Shown here one piece after another: positions 27,527 through 34,748 of a stretch of DNA of 64,000 nucleotides. Made by a program: the position numbers and the translations under genes. Position 1 is the stretch's first letter. Each line of letters begins with the position of its first letter. The notes below the pieces were generated by a model that saw only the letters and a list, made by a program, of their open reading frames with translations, searched no databases and was not told the DNA's origin. This stretch comes from Lentzea indica (GTDB taxonomy: Bacteria > Actinomycetota > Actinomycetes > Mycobacteriales > Pseudonocardiaceae), in NCBI RefSeq assembly GCF_012184385.1, contig NZ_VSRL01000005.1, positions 1-64,000 on the forward strand. Direction: 5' to 3'.

Positions 27527-28306
27527 GTGACCTTGATTCCCGCTGCCGAGAAGATTCCCGCTGACGAGAAGCGCGGTTACCAGCTCGAACTGCTGATCGT
27601 CTTCAGCATGACGCTGGGTCTGTCGGGCATGCGCAGCCTCGTGCGGCTGCTCGACAGCCTGCTGCAGCCGACCCCGCTGAACCAGCAGTCGGTCGCGATC
27701 AACGTCCCGCAGGCGCGCGCCGATCTGCTGGACCTGGTGGCGCAGCTGCTCGGCGTGCTGCAGCTCGCCGCGTGGGGCGGCATCGGTCTGTACCTGTTGT
27801 GGCGCACCGGGATCAAGCTGCGGGTCATCGGGCTCGACGGCACGCGCAAGCTCGCGGACTCGCTGGGCGCGCTCGGGCTGGCCGCGATCATCGGCATCCC
27901 CGGTCTCGCGTTCTACTTCGCCGCGTGGGGGCTCGGGCTGAACCTCGCCGTGAAACCATCCACTTTGGACAACGCGTGGTGGATGAGCGTGGCGCTGATC
28001 CTCGCCGCCGCCGGCAACGCGTGGGCGGAGGAGGTCCTCGTCGTGGGCTACCTGATCACGCGGCTGCACCAGCTCGGGTGGCGCCAGTACACGGCACTGT
28101 TCGCGGCCGCCGTGCTGCGCGGCTCGTACCACCTCTACCAGGGCTTCGGCGGGTTCGTCGGCAACCTGATCATGGGCCTGGTCTTCGGCTTCTACTGGCA
28201 GCGAACCAGGCGTTTGTGGCCGTTGGTGATCGCCCACACCATCCTCGACGTGGTCGCTTTCGTCGGTTACACAATGTTGCGAGGCAAAGTCAGCTGGCTG
28301 CCGTAA
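27527..28306 (+). CDS. CPBP family intramembrane glutamic protease
   Basis: A 259-residue protein with about seven to eight membrane helices, GTG start. The CPBP (Abi) motifs are AEEVLVVGYL (motif 1, the paired Glu), LRGSYHLYQGFGGF (motif 2, His) and LVIAHTILDVVAF (motif 3, His). The family cleaves or processes membrane-bound substrates; the substrate here is unknown. It begins 10 bp after the DUF2470 gene, so the two may be co-transcribed under the iron box. Confidence 0.85.
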   Translation: MTLIPAAEKIPADEKRGYQLELLIVFSMTLGLSGMRSLVRLLDSLLQPTPLNQQSVAINVPQARADLLDLVAQLLGVLQLAAWGGIGLYLLWRTGIKLRVIGLDGTRKLADSLGALGLAAIIGIPGLAFYFAAWGLGLNLAVKPSTLDNAWWMSVALILAAAGNAWAEEVLVVGYLITRLHQLGWRQYTALFAAAVLRGSYHLYQGFGGFVGNLIMGLVFGFYWQRTRRLWPLVIAHTILDVVAFVGYTMLRGKVSWLP

Positions 28307-28399
28307 TGATTCGACCGTAGAATCTAATATTCCACACCATTCGTTGCGTGTTTGTCCTCAGCAGCGGCGATTTATGCTGTTCAGGGTTACGCTCGTCCG

Positions 28400-29641
28400 G
28401 TGACTGCGCACACGATCGCTGAGACCGAAGCACTCCCGGACGCCGCGCCCCGCGTGGACAGCGAGGTCGGCCCGCTGCGCACGGTGTTGCTGCACCGGCC
28501 GGGCAACGAGCTCAAAAGGCTCACCCCGCGCAACAACGACCAGCTGCTGTTCGACGGCGTGCCGTGGGTCGGCAGGGCCCAGGAGGAGCACGACGCGTTC
28601 GCCGCGACGCTGACCTCCAAGGGCGTCGAGGTCCTGCTGCTGGCCGACGTGCTGGTGCAGGCGCTGGAGGACAACCGCGCGCGCATCGCCGGCATCCACA
28701 GCGCCGTCAACGAGCGCCGCCTCGGCATCGACCTGGCCGACGCGCTGCGCAGCCATCTCACCTCGCTGCAGGCCCCGCAGCTGGCGCAGGTGCTGATGAC
28801 CGGCATGACGTTCGAGGAGATGCCGGCCGCCGAGGGCGCGTCGCTGGTGCGCAAGATGCACCTGCCGATCGACTTCGCCGTCGACCCGCTGCCGAACCTG
28901 CTCTTCACCCGCGACTCGTCGGTCTGGGTCGGCGACCGCGTGGCCATCACGTCGCTCGCGCTGCCCGCCCGTGACCGCGAGACGACCCTCACCGACCTGA
29001 TCTACGCCTACCACCCGCGGTTCCGTCGCACTGGCCGTGCGTACGGCGCGCACTCGGCGCCACTGGAGGGCGGCGACGTTCTGCTGCTCGCGCCGGGCGT
29101 GATCGCCATCGGCGTGGGCGAGCGCACCACCCCCGCCGGCGCGGAGTCGTTCGCGCGTTCGGCTTTGGCCGACGGTCTCGCGCACACGGTGCTGGCGGTG
29201 CCGATCGAGCAGGAACGCGCCACGATGCACCTCGACACCGTCTGCACGATGGTCGACCGCGACGCCGTGGTGATGTACCCGGCGATCAGGCACACGCTGA
29301 CGGCCTACCCGATGCGTTCCGACGGCAACGGTGGCGTGCGCGTCGACGGCCCGGAGCCGTTCCTGGAGGCGGCCGCAGAAGCGATGGGCATCGAGCGGCT
29401 GCGCGTGATCGACACCGGCCTCGACGTCATCACCGCCGAGCGCGAGCAGTGGGACGACGGCAACAACACGCTGGCGGTCGGCCCAGGTCTCGTCGTGGCG
29501 TACGAGCGCAACGTCGAGACGAACGCGCGCCTCGAGGACGCGGGCGTGGAGGTGCTGCGGATCGCCGGTTCGGAGTTGGGCTCGGGTCGCGGTGGCCCGC
29601 GTTGCATGTCCTGCCCGATTGACCGCGCGCCATTGGTGTAG
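28400..29641 (+). CDS. arcA: Arginine deiminase ArcA
   Basis: A 413-residue enzyme that hydrolyses arginine to citrulline and ammonia. Conserved parts are [53 protein letters not shown] (catalytic His) and the C-terminal [14 protein letters not shown] with the nucleophilic Cys. GTG 28400 gives the usual N-terminus; an earlier in-frame start at 28352 adds an unlikely tail. No ornithine carbamoyltransferase or carbamate kinase is adjacent, so this is a stand-alone enzyme. It ends in front of the ferritin control region. Confidence 0.95.
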   Translation: MTAHTIAETEALPDAAPRVDSEVGPLRTVLLHRPGNELKRLTPRNNDQLLFDGVPWVGRAQEEHDAFAATLTSKGVEVLLLADVLVQALEDNRARIAGIHSAVNERRLGIDLADALRSHLTSLQAPQLAQVLMTGMTFEEMPAAEGASLVRKMHLPIDFAVDPLPNLLFTRDSSVWVGDRVAITSLALPARDRETTLTDLIYAYHPRFRRTGRAYGAHSAPLEGGDVLLLAPGVIAIGVGERTTPAGAESFARSALADGLAHTVLAVPIEQERATMHLDTVCTMVDRDAVVMYPAIRHTLTAYPMRSDGNGGVRVDGPEPFLEAAAEAMGIERLRVIDTGLDVITAEREQWDDGNNTLAVGPGLVVAYERNVETNARLEDAGVEVLRIAGSELGSGRGGPRCMSCPIDRAPLV

Positions 29642-29645
29642 GCCG

Positions 29646-29664
29646 TTAGGAATACCTAACCTTT
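29646..29664 (+). promoter_or_regulatory. DtxR/IdeR-like iron box upstream of ferritin
   Basis: TTAGGAATACCTAACCTTT matches 15 of 19 consensus positions. It lies about 80-95 bp upstream of the ferritin start, a distance compatible with activation, as known for mycobacterial bfrB. It partly overlaps the left arm of the hairpin that follows. Confidence 0.7.
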
Positions 29665-29694
29665 GTTTGGTTCACCTTTCCAAACAAAGGTTAG
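29656..29694 (+). terminator. 15-bp perfect hairpin between arcA and ferritin
   Basis: CTAACCTTTGTTTGG (29656-29670) and its exact complement (29680-29694) enclose a 9-base loop and are followed by CTTTTCC. It can serve as the arcA terminator. The arms also contain CTAACCT/AGGTTAG, the half-site of an iron box, so the same DNA may bind IdeR as a second site. Confidence 0.65.
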
Positions 29695-29741
29695 CTTTTC
29701 CTGGAATGCGCACTTGAGGAATGTCGGCTACCGTACTCGCC

Positions 29742-30302
29742 ATGGCCTCGAACGTGAAGAAGATTGCCCCCAAGAAGTCGAAGTTCCACGAGCTCCTGCA
29801 GACTCAGGTCGGCAACGAGTTCTCCGCTTCGCAGCAGTACATCGCCCTCGCCGTGTGGTTCGACAACGAGGACCTTCCGCGCCTCGCGTCGCACTTCTAC
29901 AAGCAGGCTCTCGAAGAGCGCAACCACGCGATGATGATCGTCCAGTTCCTCATGGACAACGACATCCCGGCCGCCGTTCCCGGCATCGATGCCCCGATCA
30001 ACGACTTCAAGACGCCGCGCGACCTCGTCGACCTGGCCCTGCGCCAGGAGCAGCAGGTCACCGACCAGATCGTGGCGCTCGCCAAGGCCGCCCGCGAGGA
30101 GGGCGACTACATCGGCGAGCAGTTCATGCAGTGGTTCCTCAAGGAGCAGGTCGAGGAGGTCTCCTCGATGAAGACGCTGCTCACGATCATGGACCGCGCG
30201 GACGGCAACATGTTCTACGTGGAGACGTTCCTGACCCGCGAAACCGTGGGCGGCGACAGTGCCGACTCCGGCGCTCCGACCGCCGCCGGTGGCGCGCTCT
30301 GA
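29742..30302 (+). CDS. Ferritin (BfrB-like)
   Basis: A 186-residue haem-free ferritin, close to mycobacterial BfrB. The four-helix bundle carries ferroxidase ligands in QVGNEFSASQQYIALAVWF, ALEERNHAMMIVQFL and EQFMQWFLKEQVEEV. The end GAPTAAGGAL is also BfrB-like. ATG 29742 is preferred; ATG 29721 would add seven residues. It stores iron as ferric mineral. The iron box upstream suggests induction by IdeR-Fe. A strong terminator follows. Confidence 0.94.
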   Translation: MASNVKKIAPKKSKFHELLQTQVGNEFSASQQYIALAVWFDNEDLPRLASHFYKQALEERNHAMMIVQFLMDNDIPAAVPGIDAPINDFKTPRDLVDLALRQEQQVTDQIVALAKAAREEGDYIGEQFMQWFLKEQVEEVSSMKTLLTIMDRADGNMFYVETFLTRETVGGDSADSGAPTAAGGAL

Positions 30303-30338
30303 AGTTTTTCTTCGCACGCTTGAGTGCCTGATTCTGGA

Positions 30339-30373
30339 GCCCGCCTCACCTTCACGGGTGGGGCGGGCTTTTT
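30339..30373. terminator. Bidirectional intrinsic terminator
   Basis: AGCCCGCCTCACC (30339-30351) pairs with GGTGGGGCGGGCT (30357-30369) with one mismatch and is followed by a T-run on the + strand. It ends the ferritin transcript and overlaps the 3' end of the convergent sigma factor gene. Confidence 0.85.
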
Positions 30374-31503
30374 CGGTTGATGCGGGCGGCCTGCCGGGTC
30401 AGGTATTCCCGCTCGGCGAGGTTCGACGCTTTTTCGGCCGCCTCGACGTAGAGCCGTGCCGCCGTTTGCAGGTCGCCGTCACGCTCGTGGAGGTATGCGG
30501 CTACCGCGGTGTAGCGGGGCAATGAATCGTCCAGTTCGGCGAGTGCTTTCAACCCGGCGCGTGGCCCGTCGGCCTCGCCCACGGCCACCGCGCGGTTGAG
30601 CCGGACGACGGGGCTCTCGGTCAGAGCCGCTAGCTCGTCGTACCACTCGACGATCTGCACCCAGTCCGTTTCCTCGGCTCTTGGTGCGTCGGCATGCAAC
30701 GCGGCGATGGCGGCCTGGGCCTGAAACTCGCCGAGCTGGTCCTTCGCCAGCGCAGCCTGAAGGATCTCGACGCCCTCGGCGATCAGCCTCGTGTCCCACT
30801 TCTCGCGGTCTTGGTCGGCGAGTGCGACCAGGCTGCCGTCGGACGCGATCCTGCTGGCACGCCGCGCGTGGTGCAGCAGCATGAGGGCGAGCAGGCCCGC
30901 CACTTCGGGGTGATCGATGGTCGTGGCGAGCTGCCGGGTCAGCCTGATCGCCTCCGCGGCCAGGTCGACGTCACCGGAGTAGCCCTCGTTGAAGACCAGG
31001 TAGAGCACGCGCAGCACCGTGGCGACATCGCCGGGCTGGTCGAACTGCACGTCGCTGACCGTCTTCTTGGCCCGGCTGATGCGCTGGGCCATGGTCGCCT
31101 CCGGCACCAGGTAGGCCTGGGCGATCTGGCGGGTGGTCAAGCCGCCGACGGCGCGAAGCGTGAGCGCAACCGCCGATGACGGCGTCAACAACGGGTGCGC
31201 ACACAGGAAGTAGAGCTGCAGCGTGTCGTCGGCCGCCGGTACGGGACCGGGTTCCGGTTCGGCGTCGACGAGGTCCTCGCGCCTCTTGCGCGCCGTTTCG
31301 GCCCTCGTCGCGTCGAGGAACTTGCGCCAGGCCGCGGTGACCAGCCAGCCCTTCGGATCCCGCGGCGGGTCGGCCGGCCACACGCGAACAGCCTCGACCA
31401 GCGCGTCCTGCACGGCGTCCTCGGCCGCCGCGAAGTCTGCTCCGCGGCGGACGAGGATCCCGAGCACACCCGGCGTGAGGCTCCTCAGCAGTGCCTCGTC
31501 CAT
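30352..31503 (-). CDS. ECF42-type RNA polymerase sigma factor
   Basis: A 383-residue ECF sigma factor with a long C-terminal extension. The sigma2 region has FAAAEDAVQDALVEAVRVWP and KGWLVTAAWRKFLDATR. The sigma4 region has LTLRAVGGLTTRQIAQAYLV-PEATMAQRISRAKK. The extension is TPR-like and ends LVLAQDR-type helices replaced here by REYLTRQAARIN. It lies one base after a DGPF/YciI gene, the hallmark of the ECF42 group, which lacks a classical anti-sigma factor. The pair is probably autoregulated from the promoter at 31968-31994. Confidence 0.93.
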   Translation of the reverse strand: MDEALLRSLTPGVLGILVRRGADFAAAEDAVQDALVEAVRVWPADPPRDPKGWLVTAAWRKFLDATRAETARKRREDLVDAEPEPGPVPAADDTLQLYFLCAHPLLTPSSAVALTLRAVGGLTTRQIAQAYLVPEATMAQRISRAKKTVSDVQFDQPGDVATVLRVLYLVFNEGYSGDVDLAAEAIRLTRQLATTIDHPEVAGLLALMLLHHARRASRIASDGSLVALADQDREKWDTRLIAEGVEILQAALAKDQLGEFQAQAAIAALHADAPRAEETDWVQIVEWYDELAALTESPVVRLNRAVAVGEADGPRAGLKALAELDDSLPRYTAVAAYLHERDGDLQTAARLYVEAAEKASNLAEREYLTRQAARINRKSPPHP

Positions 31504-31504
31504 G

Positions 31505-31912
31505 TCACTCCGTGATCGTCGGCGAGTTGCCGTAGAACGGACGGACCTCGAGCCACTCGTGGATCGGCTTCCCGTCCTTGCCCGGTGCCGCCGACAGCTC
31601 CCCCGCCAGCTCGATCGCGCGCTCGTAGCTGTCGACGTCGATGATCATCCATCCGGCGATGAGGTCCTTCGTCTCCGCAAACGGGCCGTCGGTGACCGGC
31701 GGCCGTCCCTCACCGTCGTAGCGGACCCACGCCCCCTCCGAGGAGAGCGCCTGACTGTCGACGAACTCACCGGTGGCGTTGATCTTGTCCGCGAAGTCCC
31801 GCATGTACTGCAAGTGTGCGGAGATCTCGTCCGGCGTCCACTGGTCCATCGGCACGTCGTTGACCGCCGCCGGGGCGCCGCGGTAGTGCTTGAGCAGCAG
31901 GTACTTGGCCAT
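31505..31912 (-). CDS. YciI-like DGPF domain protein
   Basis: A 135-residue dimeric alpha/beta-barrel protein of the DGPF/YCII family. The signature VTDGPFAETKDLIAGWMIID is at about residues 72-91. In the ECF42 group such proteins are both neighbours and targets of the sigma factor. Their biochemical role is unknown. Translation is linked to the sigma gene, with one base between stop and start. Confidence 0.9.
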   Translation of the reverse strand: MAKYLLLKHYRGAPAAVNDVPMDQWTPDEISAHLQYMRDFADKINATGEFVDSQALSSEGAWVRYDGEGRPPVTDGPFAETKDLIAGWMIIDVDSYERAIELAGELSAAPGKDGKPIHEWLEVRPFYGNSPTITE

Positions 31913-31967
31913 TTCGGGTGTCTCCCTTGGTGCTGTTGCGACCCATCTTGGTCGCTTTCACCACGGG

Positions 31968-31994
31968 GACGGAGCCGATCGGGGCTTCTCGACA
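31968..31994 (-). promoter_or_regulatory. ECF42-type promoter of the DGPF-sigma operon
   Basis: On the minus strand TGTCGA (31994-31989) and CGTC (31971-31968) are separated by 17 bases. This equals the published ECF42 promoter of Streptomyces venezuelae (TGTCGA at -35, CG[A/T]C at -10). It lies 56 bp upstream of the DGPF start. Confidence 0.75.
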
Positions 31995-32048
31995 CGACTG
32001 CTCAAGATTTTTCGGCTGGTTGTCCGGCTTCGGCGTGGACGCGCAGGA

Positions 32049-32648
32049 TCAAAGGAAAGCCATGGCGCAGTGGACGTTGATCGCGCCGATCTTGATGAGG
32101 ACGACCTTGTCCGTGTCCGCGAGGTGGTCGAGCTTGGAGCTGCCCTGGAACGAGTAGGTGGCGTTGCTGCCCACCGTTGCCGACCAGCCCGCGCGGTACT
32201 CGGAAGCGTTCGGGTAGGCCGTCTTGACCTCGGCGAAGGTCGAGCCGACACGGATTCCCCCTGACGTCTCGGCGTCCGCGGGCAGCGTGATCCGCTCGAC
32301 GCCGTACTTCTTGGAGATCGCGACCTTGTCGTCGGCCACGCAGCCGGCCTCACCGGGGCTGTCCCAGGTCAGGTCGGTCAGACCCGCGGCCCGCGCCTCT
32401 TCGAGCGTCATGCCCAGCTTGAGGGCGCCGTAGCCCAGGCGGGTGTCCACATTCACCACGGCCTGCGGCTTGGGCGGGTTCGTGACCGTCTCGGTCACGA
32501 CCTCGGTGACGACCGTGGACGGTGACGCGCCCGTGTCGGACGGCGCCTGGGCGACCGGTGCGGCGTTCTGCTCCGGCGCGGGCGTGGACGTGCACGCGGC
32601 CAGACCGAGAGCAGCAGCAATGGTGACGAGAACGATGGAGCGCTTCAT
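32049..32648 (-). CDS. Lipoprotein of unknown function
   Basis: A 199-residue lipoprotein. The signal MKRSIVLVTIAAALGLAACT contains a lipobox LAAC, so Cys19 would be lipidated. A Thr/Val-rich linker precedes a C-terminal domain with GYGALKLGMTLEEARAAGLT and VGSTFAEVKTAYPNA. The same domain plan (LGMSEEAA, VGSKVDEVKAAY) ends the membrane protein encoded just upstream, so the two are paralogous in that part. GGGGG precedes the ATG. Two SigE-type promoter motifs lie upstream. Confidence 0.78.
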   Translation of the reverse strand: MKRSIVLVTIAAALGLAACTSTPAPEQNAAPVAQAPSDTGASPSTVVTEVVTETVTNPPKPQAVVNVDTRLGYGALKLGMTLEEARAAGLTDLTWDSPGEAGCVADDKVAISKKYGVERITLPADAETSGGIRVGSTFAEVKTAYPNASEYRAGWSATVGSNATYSFQGSSKLDHLADTDKVVLIKIGAINVHCAMAFL

Positions 32649-32680
32649 TTCAATCCCCCAGGCCATTTGTTTCGAGACAC

Positions 32681-32711
32681 CCATAAGACGTCGGCGTGGC
32701 TCGATGGTTGC
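32681..32711 (-). promoter_or_regulatory. SigE-family-type promoter of the lipoprotein gene
   Basis: On the minus strand GCAACC (32711-32706) and CGTC (32690-32687) are separated by 15 bases and followed by TTATGGGTG. The whole block from TTCGTGAC to TTATGG is repeated about 126 bp upstream. Confidence 0.55.
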
Positions 32712-32767
32712 AAAGTTCGTTGTCACGAAAAAGTCACGGCGAACCGATTCATTTCAGGCGCGCACCA

Positions 32768-32799
32768 ATAACCCGCCAAAATTCCCCGTGGCGGGTTAT
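32768..32799. terminator. Hairpin between the two repeated promoters
   Basis: ATAACCCGCCA (32768-32778) and its exact complement (32789-32799) form an 11-bp stem with a 10-base loop. It lies downstream of the second promoter copy on the minus strand, so it could attenuate transcripts from it. Confidence 0.5.
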
Positions 32800-32806
32800 A
32801 GGACAT

Positions 32807-32837
32807 CCATAAGACGTCGCGCTCGCACAGTGGTTGC
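32807..32837 (-). promoter_or_regulatory. Second copy of the SigE-family-type promoter
   Basis: On the minus strand GCAACC (32837-32832), 15 bases, then CGTC (32816-32813) and TTATGGATG. It is nearly the same as the block at 32681-32711, including the upstream GTGACG and downstream CTTATGG. It suggests a tandem duplication of the control region. Confidence 0.5.
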
Positions 32838-32886
32838 CGGGTCGACGTCACGAAGGAGCAACGAGACCTGTTCGGACCAGCGGGGA

Positions 32887-32930
32887 TGCCGAAGTCCCGC
32901 CGCACCCCCAAGAGCGGCGGGACTTCGGCA
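32887..32930. terminator. Strong hairpin terminator
   Basis: A 17-bp perfect stem (TGCCGAAGTCCCGCCGC at 32887-32903 and its complement at 32914-32930) with a 10-base loop. It lies 12 bp past the stop of the sigma-partner membrane protein gene on the minus strand. It has no U-tract. Confidence 0.75.
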
Positions 32931-32941
32931 AGATCAATTAA

Positions 32942-33748
32942 TCAGACGGTCGCACAGTCATTGGCGGCCAAGCGCATGAAGATCGTGGTCACTGCAGTGC
33001 CGTCGGTTTCGAAGACGTACGACCAGGCCGGTGTCGCCGCCATTGGGGCGACCATGGCGGAACCGCTCTGCGTGGCGTTCGAATAGGCGGCCTTCACCTC
33101 GTCCACCTTCGAACCGACACCGATGCCTTTCCGCGTCTTGGCATAGCTCGCGAGCGTGATCCGCACGATTCCCTTGGCCGGTGAGATGATCACGGCATTG
33201 GTGTCGGGCACGGACTGCGTCGCGTAGGCCTTGCACCTGTTCTCCGGGTCGGCGGCGCTGCTCGGTTCGACCAGGGACCCCGTCTTCAGCGCGGCTTCCT
33301 CGGACATCCCGAGCACCAGTGACCCGTACTGGCCCGGTTCCGACTGTGGCGTGGGCGGCGCTGACTTGACGGGTGGGCTGGACTTGGTCGGGTTCCCGGG
33401 GTTGGGCTTGCCGGTGTTGTTGCCGTTGGGGTTCGGCGGCGGGTCGACCGTCACGGTCGCGGTCGCGGTGAACGTGCTGACAGACGGTGGGGGCGTGGTC
33501 GAAGAGGCGCTCGACGTCGAGGTCGGCAGCAAGTCTCCTGCCGTGTGGTCGCCGGAAGAGCGCAGCTGGGTCAGTCCGATCCCCGCACCCACCAGCACCA
33601 CCAAAGCGAAGGTGGTGGTCATGGCCGATCGCCGTCGCCGGCGGCGATCTGCACCGCGGAGCACCGCGTCGGTCGCGTCCGGCGTGGAATGGACGTCCAG
33701 CCGATCGTCGCTGAAGAGCCTGCGCAGCTCGTCGTCGAGGTCGTCCAC
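32942..33748 (-). CDS. Single-pass membrane protein paired with a SigE-family sigma factor
   Basis: A 268-residue protein. A charged N-terminus (DDLDDELRRLFSDDRLDVHS) and one membrane helix (TTTFALVVLVGAGIGLTQL, about residues 44-62) are followed by a long Ser/Thr/Pro linker and a C-terminal domain shared with the adjacent lipoprotein (GSLVLGMSEEAALKTG). It begins 3 bp after the sigma gene stop. The layout fits a non-classical anti-sigma factor or extracytoplasmic sensor. No zinc anti-sigma motif is seen. Confidence 0.75.
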   Translation of the reverse strand: MDDLDDELRRLFSDDRLDVHSTPDATDAVLRGADRRRRRRSAMTTTFALVVLVGAGIGLTQLRSSGDHTAGDLLPTSTSSASSTTPPPSVSTFTATATVTVDPPPNPNGNNTGKPNPGNPTKSSPPVKSAPPTPQSEPGQYGSLVLGMSEEAALKTGSLVEPSSAADPENRCKAYATQSVPDTNAVIISPAKGIVRITLASYAKTRKGIGVGSKVDEVKAAYSNATQSGSAMVAPMAATPAWSYVFETDGTAVTTIFMRLAANDCATV

Positions 33749-33751
33749 CGA

Positions 33752-34285
33752 TCAGTCCTTTCCCAGGCGTGTTCGAAGACTCGCCATCGCCTTGCTGTTC
33801 TGGCTCTTCACCGTGCCGCACGAGATTCCGAGCGCTTTCGCGATCTCGATTTCGGAGAGGTTCTCGTAGTAGCGCAGCACGACCACCGCGCGCTGCCGTG
33901 GCGGCAACGCGCGGAGTGCTTGCCAGAGCGGTTCGTTTTCGAGCCTGCTCAGCTCGGGAGCGACGACACCGCTGTCGGGGAGGTCGGCCACGAGGTTCTC
34001 GCGGCGTCTCCGGCGCCAGATGCTGATGTGCGTGTTGGCCATCGCCCTGCGGACGTACGCGAGCGGGTCGTCACCCTTGCGCTGCACGGCAACCCAGCGT
34101 GACCCGACCTTTTCCAGCACCGACTGCACGAGGTCTGCCGCGTCGTGCGGGTTTCCGGTCAGTGCATGGCCATAACGCAGAAGCCCGGGCATCGACATGC
34201 GCACGAACTCAGCGAAATCCCCCACGGCTTCCGCTCTTCCCCCGCCGCTTTCGGCGGCCAACTCCAGTCCTAGCACCGCCGTCAC
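33752..34285 (-). CDS. SigE-family ECF sigma factor
   Basis: A 177-residue sigma factor. Region 2 has FAEFVRMSMPGLLRYGHALT-GNPHDAADLVQSVLEK, and region 4 has LPPRQRAVVVLRYYENLSEI-EIAKALGISCGTVKSQNSK. The CGTVKSQ motif is typical of the actinobacterial SigE family. GTG 34285 is the start. The next gene follows within 4 bp. A GCAACC-N16-CGTG motif lies 44-70 bp upstream, so it may be self-controlled. Confidence 0.9.
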   Translation of the reverse strand: MTAVLGLELAAESGGGRAEAVGDFAEFVRMSMPGLLRYGHALTGNPHDAADLVQSVLEKVGSRWVAVQRKGDDPLAYVRRAMANTHISIWRRRRRENLVADLPDSGVVAPELSRLENEPLWQALRALPPRQRAVVVLRYYENLSEIEIAKALGISCGTVKSQNSKAMASLRTRLGKD

Positions 34286-34328
34286 GGCACGCCCCCTCCC
34301 CGAAGCAGCGAACTGGCTTCGAGGAGTT

Positions 34329-34354
34329 CACGCCCAAGCGTGCGGAACGGTTGC
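34329..34354 (-). promoter_or_regulatory. Candidate self-promoter of the SigE-family sigma gene
   Basis: On the minus strand GCAACC (34354-34349), 16 bases, then CGTG (34332-34329). It agrees in -35 sequence and spacing with the promoter-like blocks at 32.7 and 32.8 kb and 41.55 kb. Confidence 0.45.
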
Positions 34355-34363
34355 CCCACTAAA

Positions 34364-34699
34364 TCACAGAACGGCAACGGCTTCCGGTAGAACGAACGAA
34401 CCGTCAGGCTCGCACGGGAAGTCGTGGACCTCCAGCACCGCCGCGACCGGGATCTGCCCGTACACGTGCGGGAACCACAGCGGCGAGTCCGCCACGGCCT
34501 CCCACCGGACCGGCACGTCGAGCAGCTTCGGGTCGATGACGAGCAGCAACAGCCCGCTCTGCCCGTGGAAGAACCTGCCGGCCGTCACGTGCACGACGCC
34601 CCTGTCGGAACAGTGGACGAAGTCCTCGCCGACGGGCGAGATCGAACCGGCCGACCGGGCAGCAGCCCAGCCGGCCGTCGAGATGATGTGCAGCAGCAC
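34364..34699 (-). CDS. DUF952 domain protein
   Basis: A 111-residue protein. The family pattern is visible: LLHIISTAGWAAARS, GEDFVHCSDRG, GLLLLVIDPKLLDVPVRWE and LWFPHVYGQIPVAAV. DUF952 has an ADP-ribosyltransferase-like fold in related proteins, but no activity is known for most members. Start is GTG 34699. A set of DnaA-box-like sequences lies directly upstream. Confidence 0.83.
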   Translation of the reverse strand: MLLHIISTAGWAAARSAGSISPVGEDFVHCSDRGVVHVTAGRFFHGQSGLLLLVIDPKLLDVPVRWEAVADSPLWFPHVYGQIPVAAVLEVHDFPCEPDGSFVLPEAVAVL

Positions 34700-34747
34700 T
34701 TATCCACAGCTCCTTGTGGACAACCATGTGGACAACGCTGTGGATGG
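34700..34747. promoter_or_regulatory. Cluster of four DnaA boxes
   Basis: A perfect DnaA box TTATCCACA (34700-34708) is followed by two inverted TTGTCCACA boxes (TGTGGACAA at 34715-34723 and 34727-34735) and a weaker TGTGGATGG (34739-34747). They fill the entire gap between the DUF952 start and the DUF5926 stop. Confidence 0.65.
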
Positions 34748-34748
34748 A

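Noticed and set aside
28352-28399. Earlier start for arginine deiminase
   Set aside because: The extra 16 residues ([15 protein letters not shown]) do not match the family N-terminus.
34700-34747. Possible replication origin
   Set aside because: There are only four boxes in 48 bp, no AT-rich unwinding element and no dnaA or dnaN nearby; only a DnaA-binding cluster is claimed.
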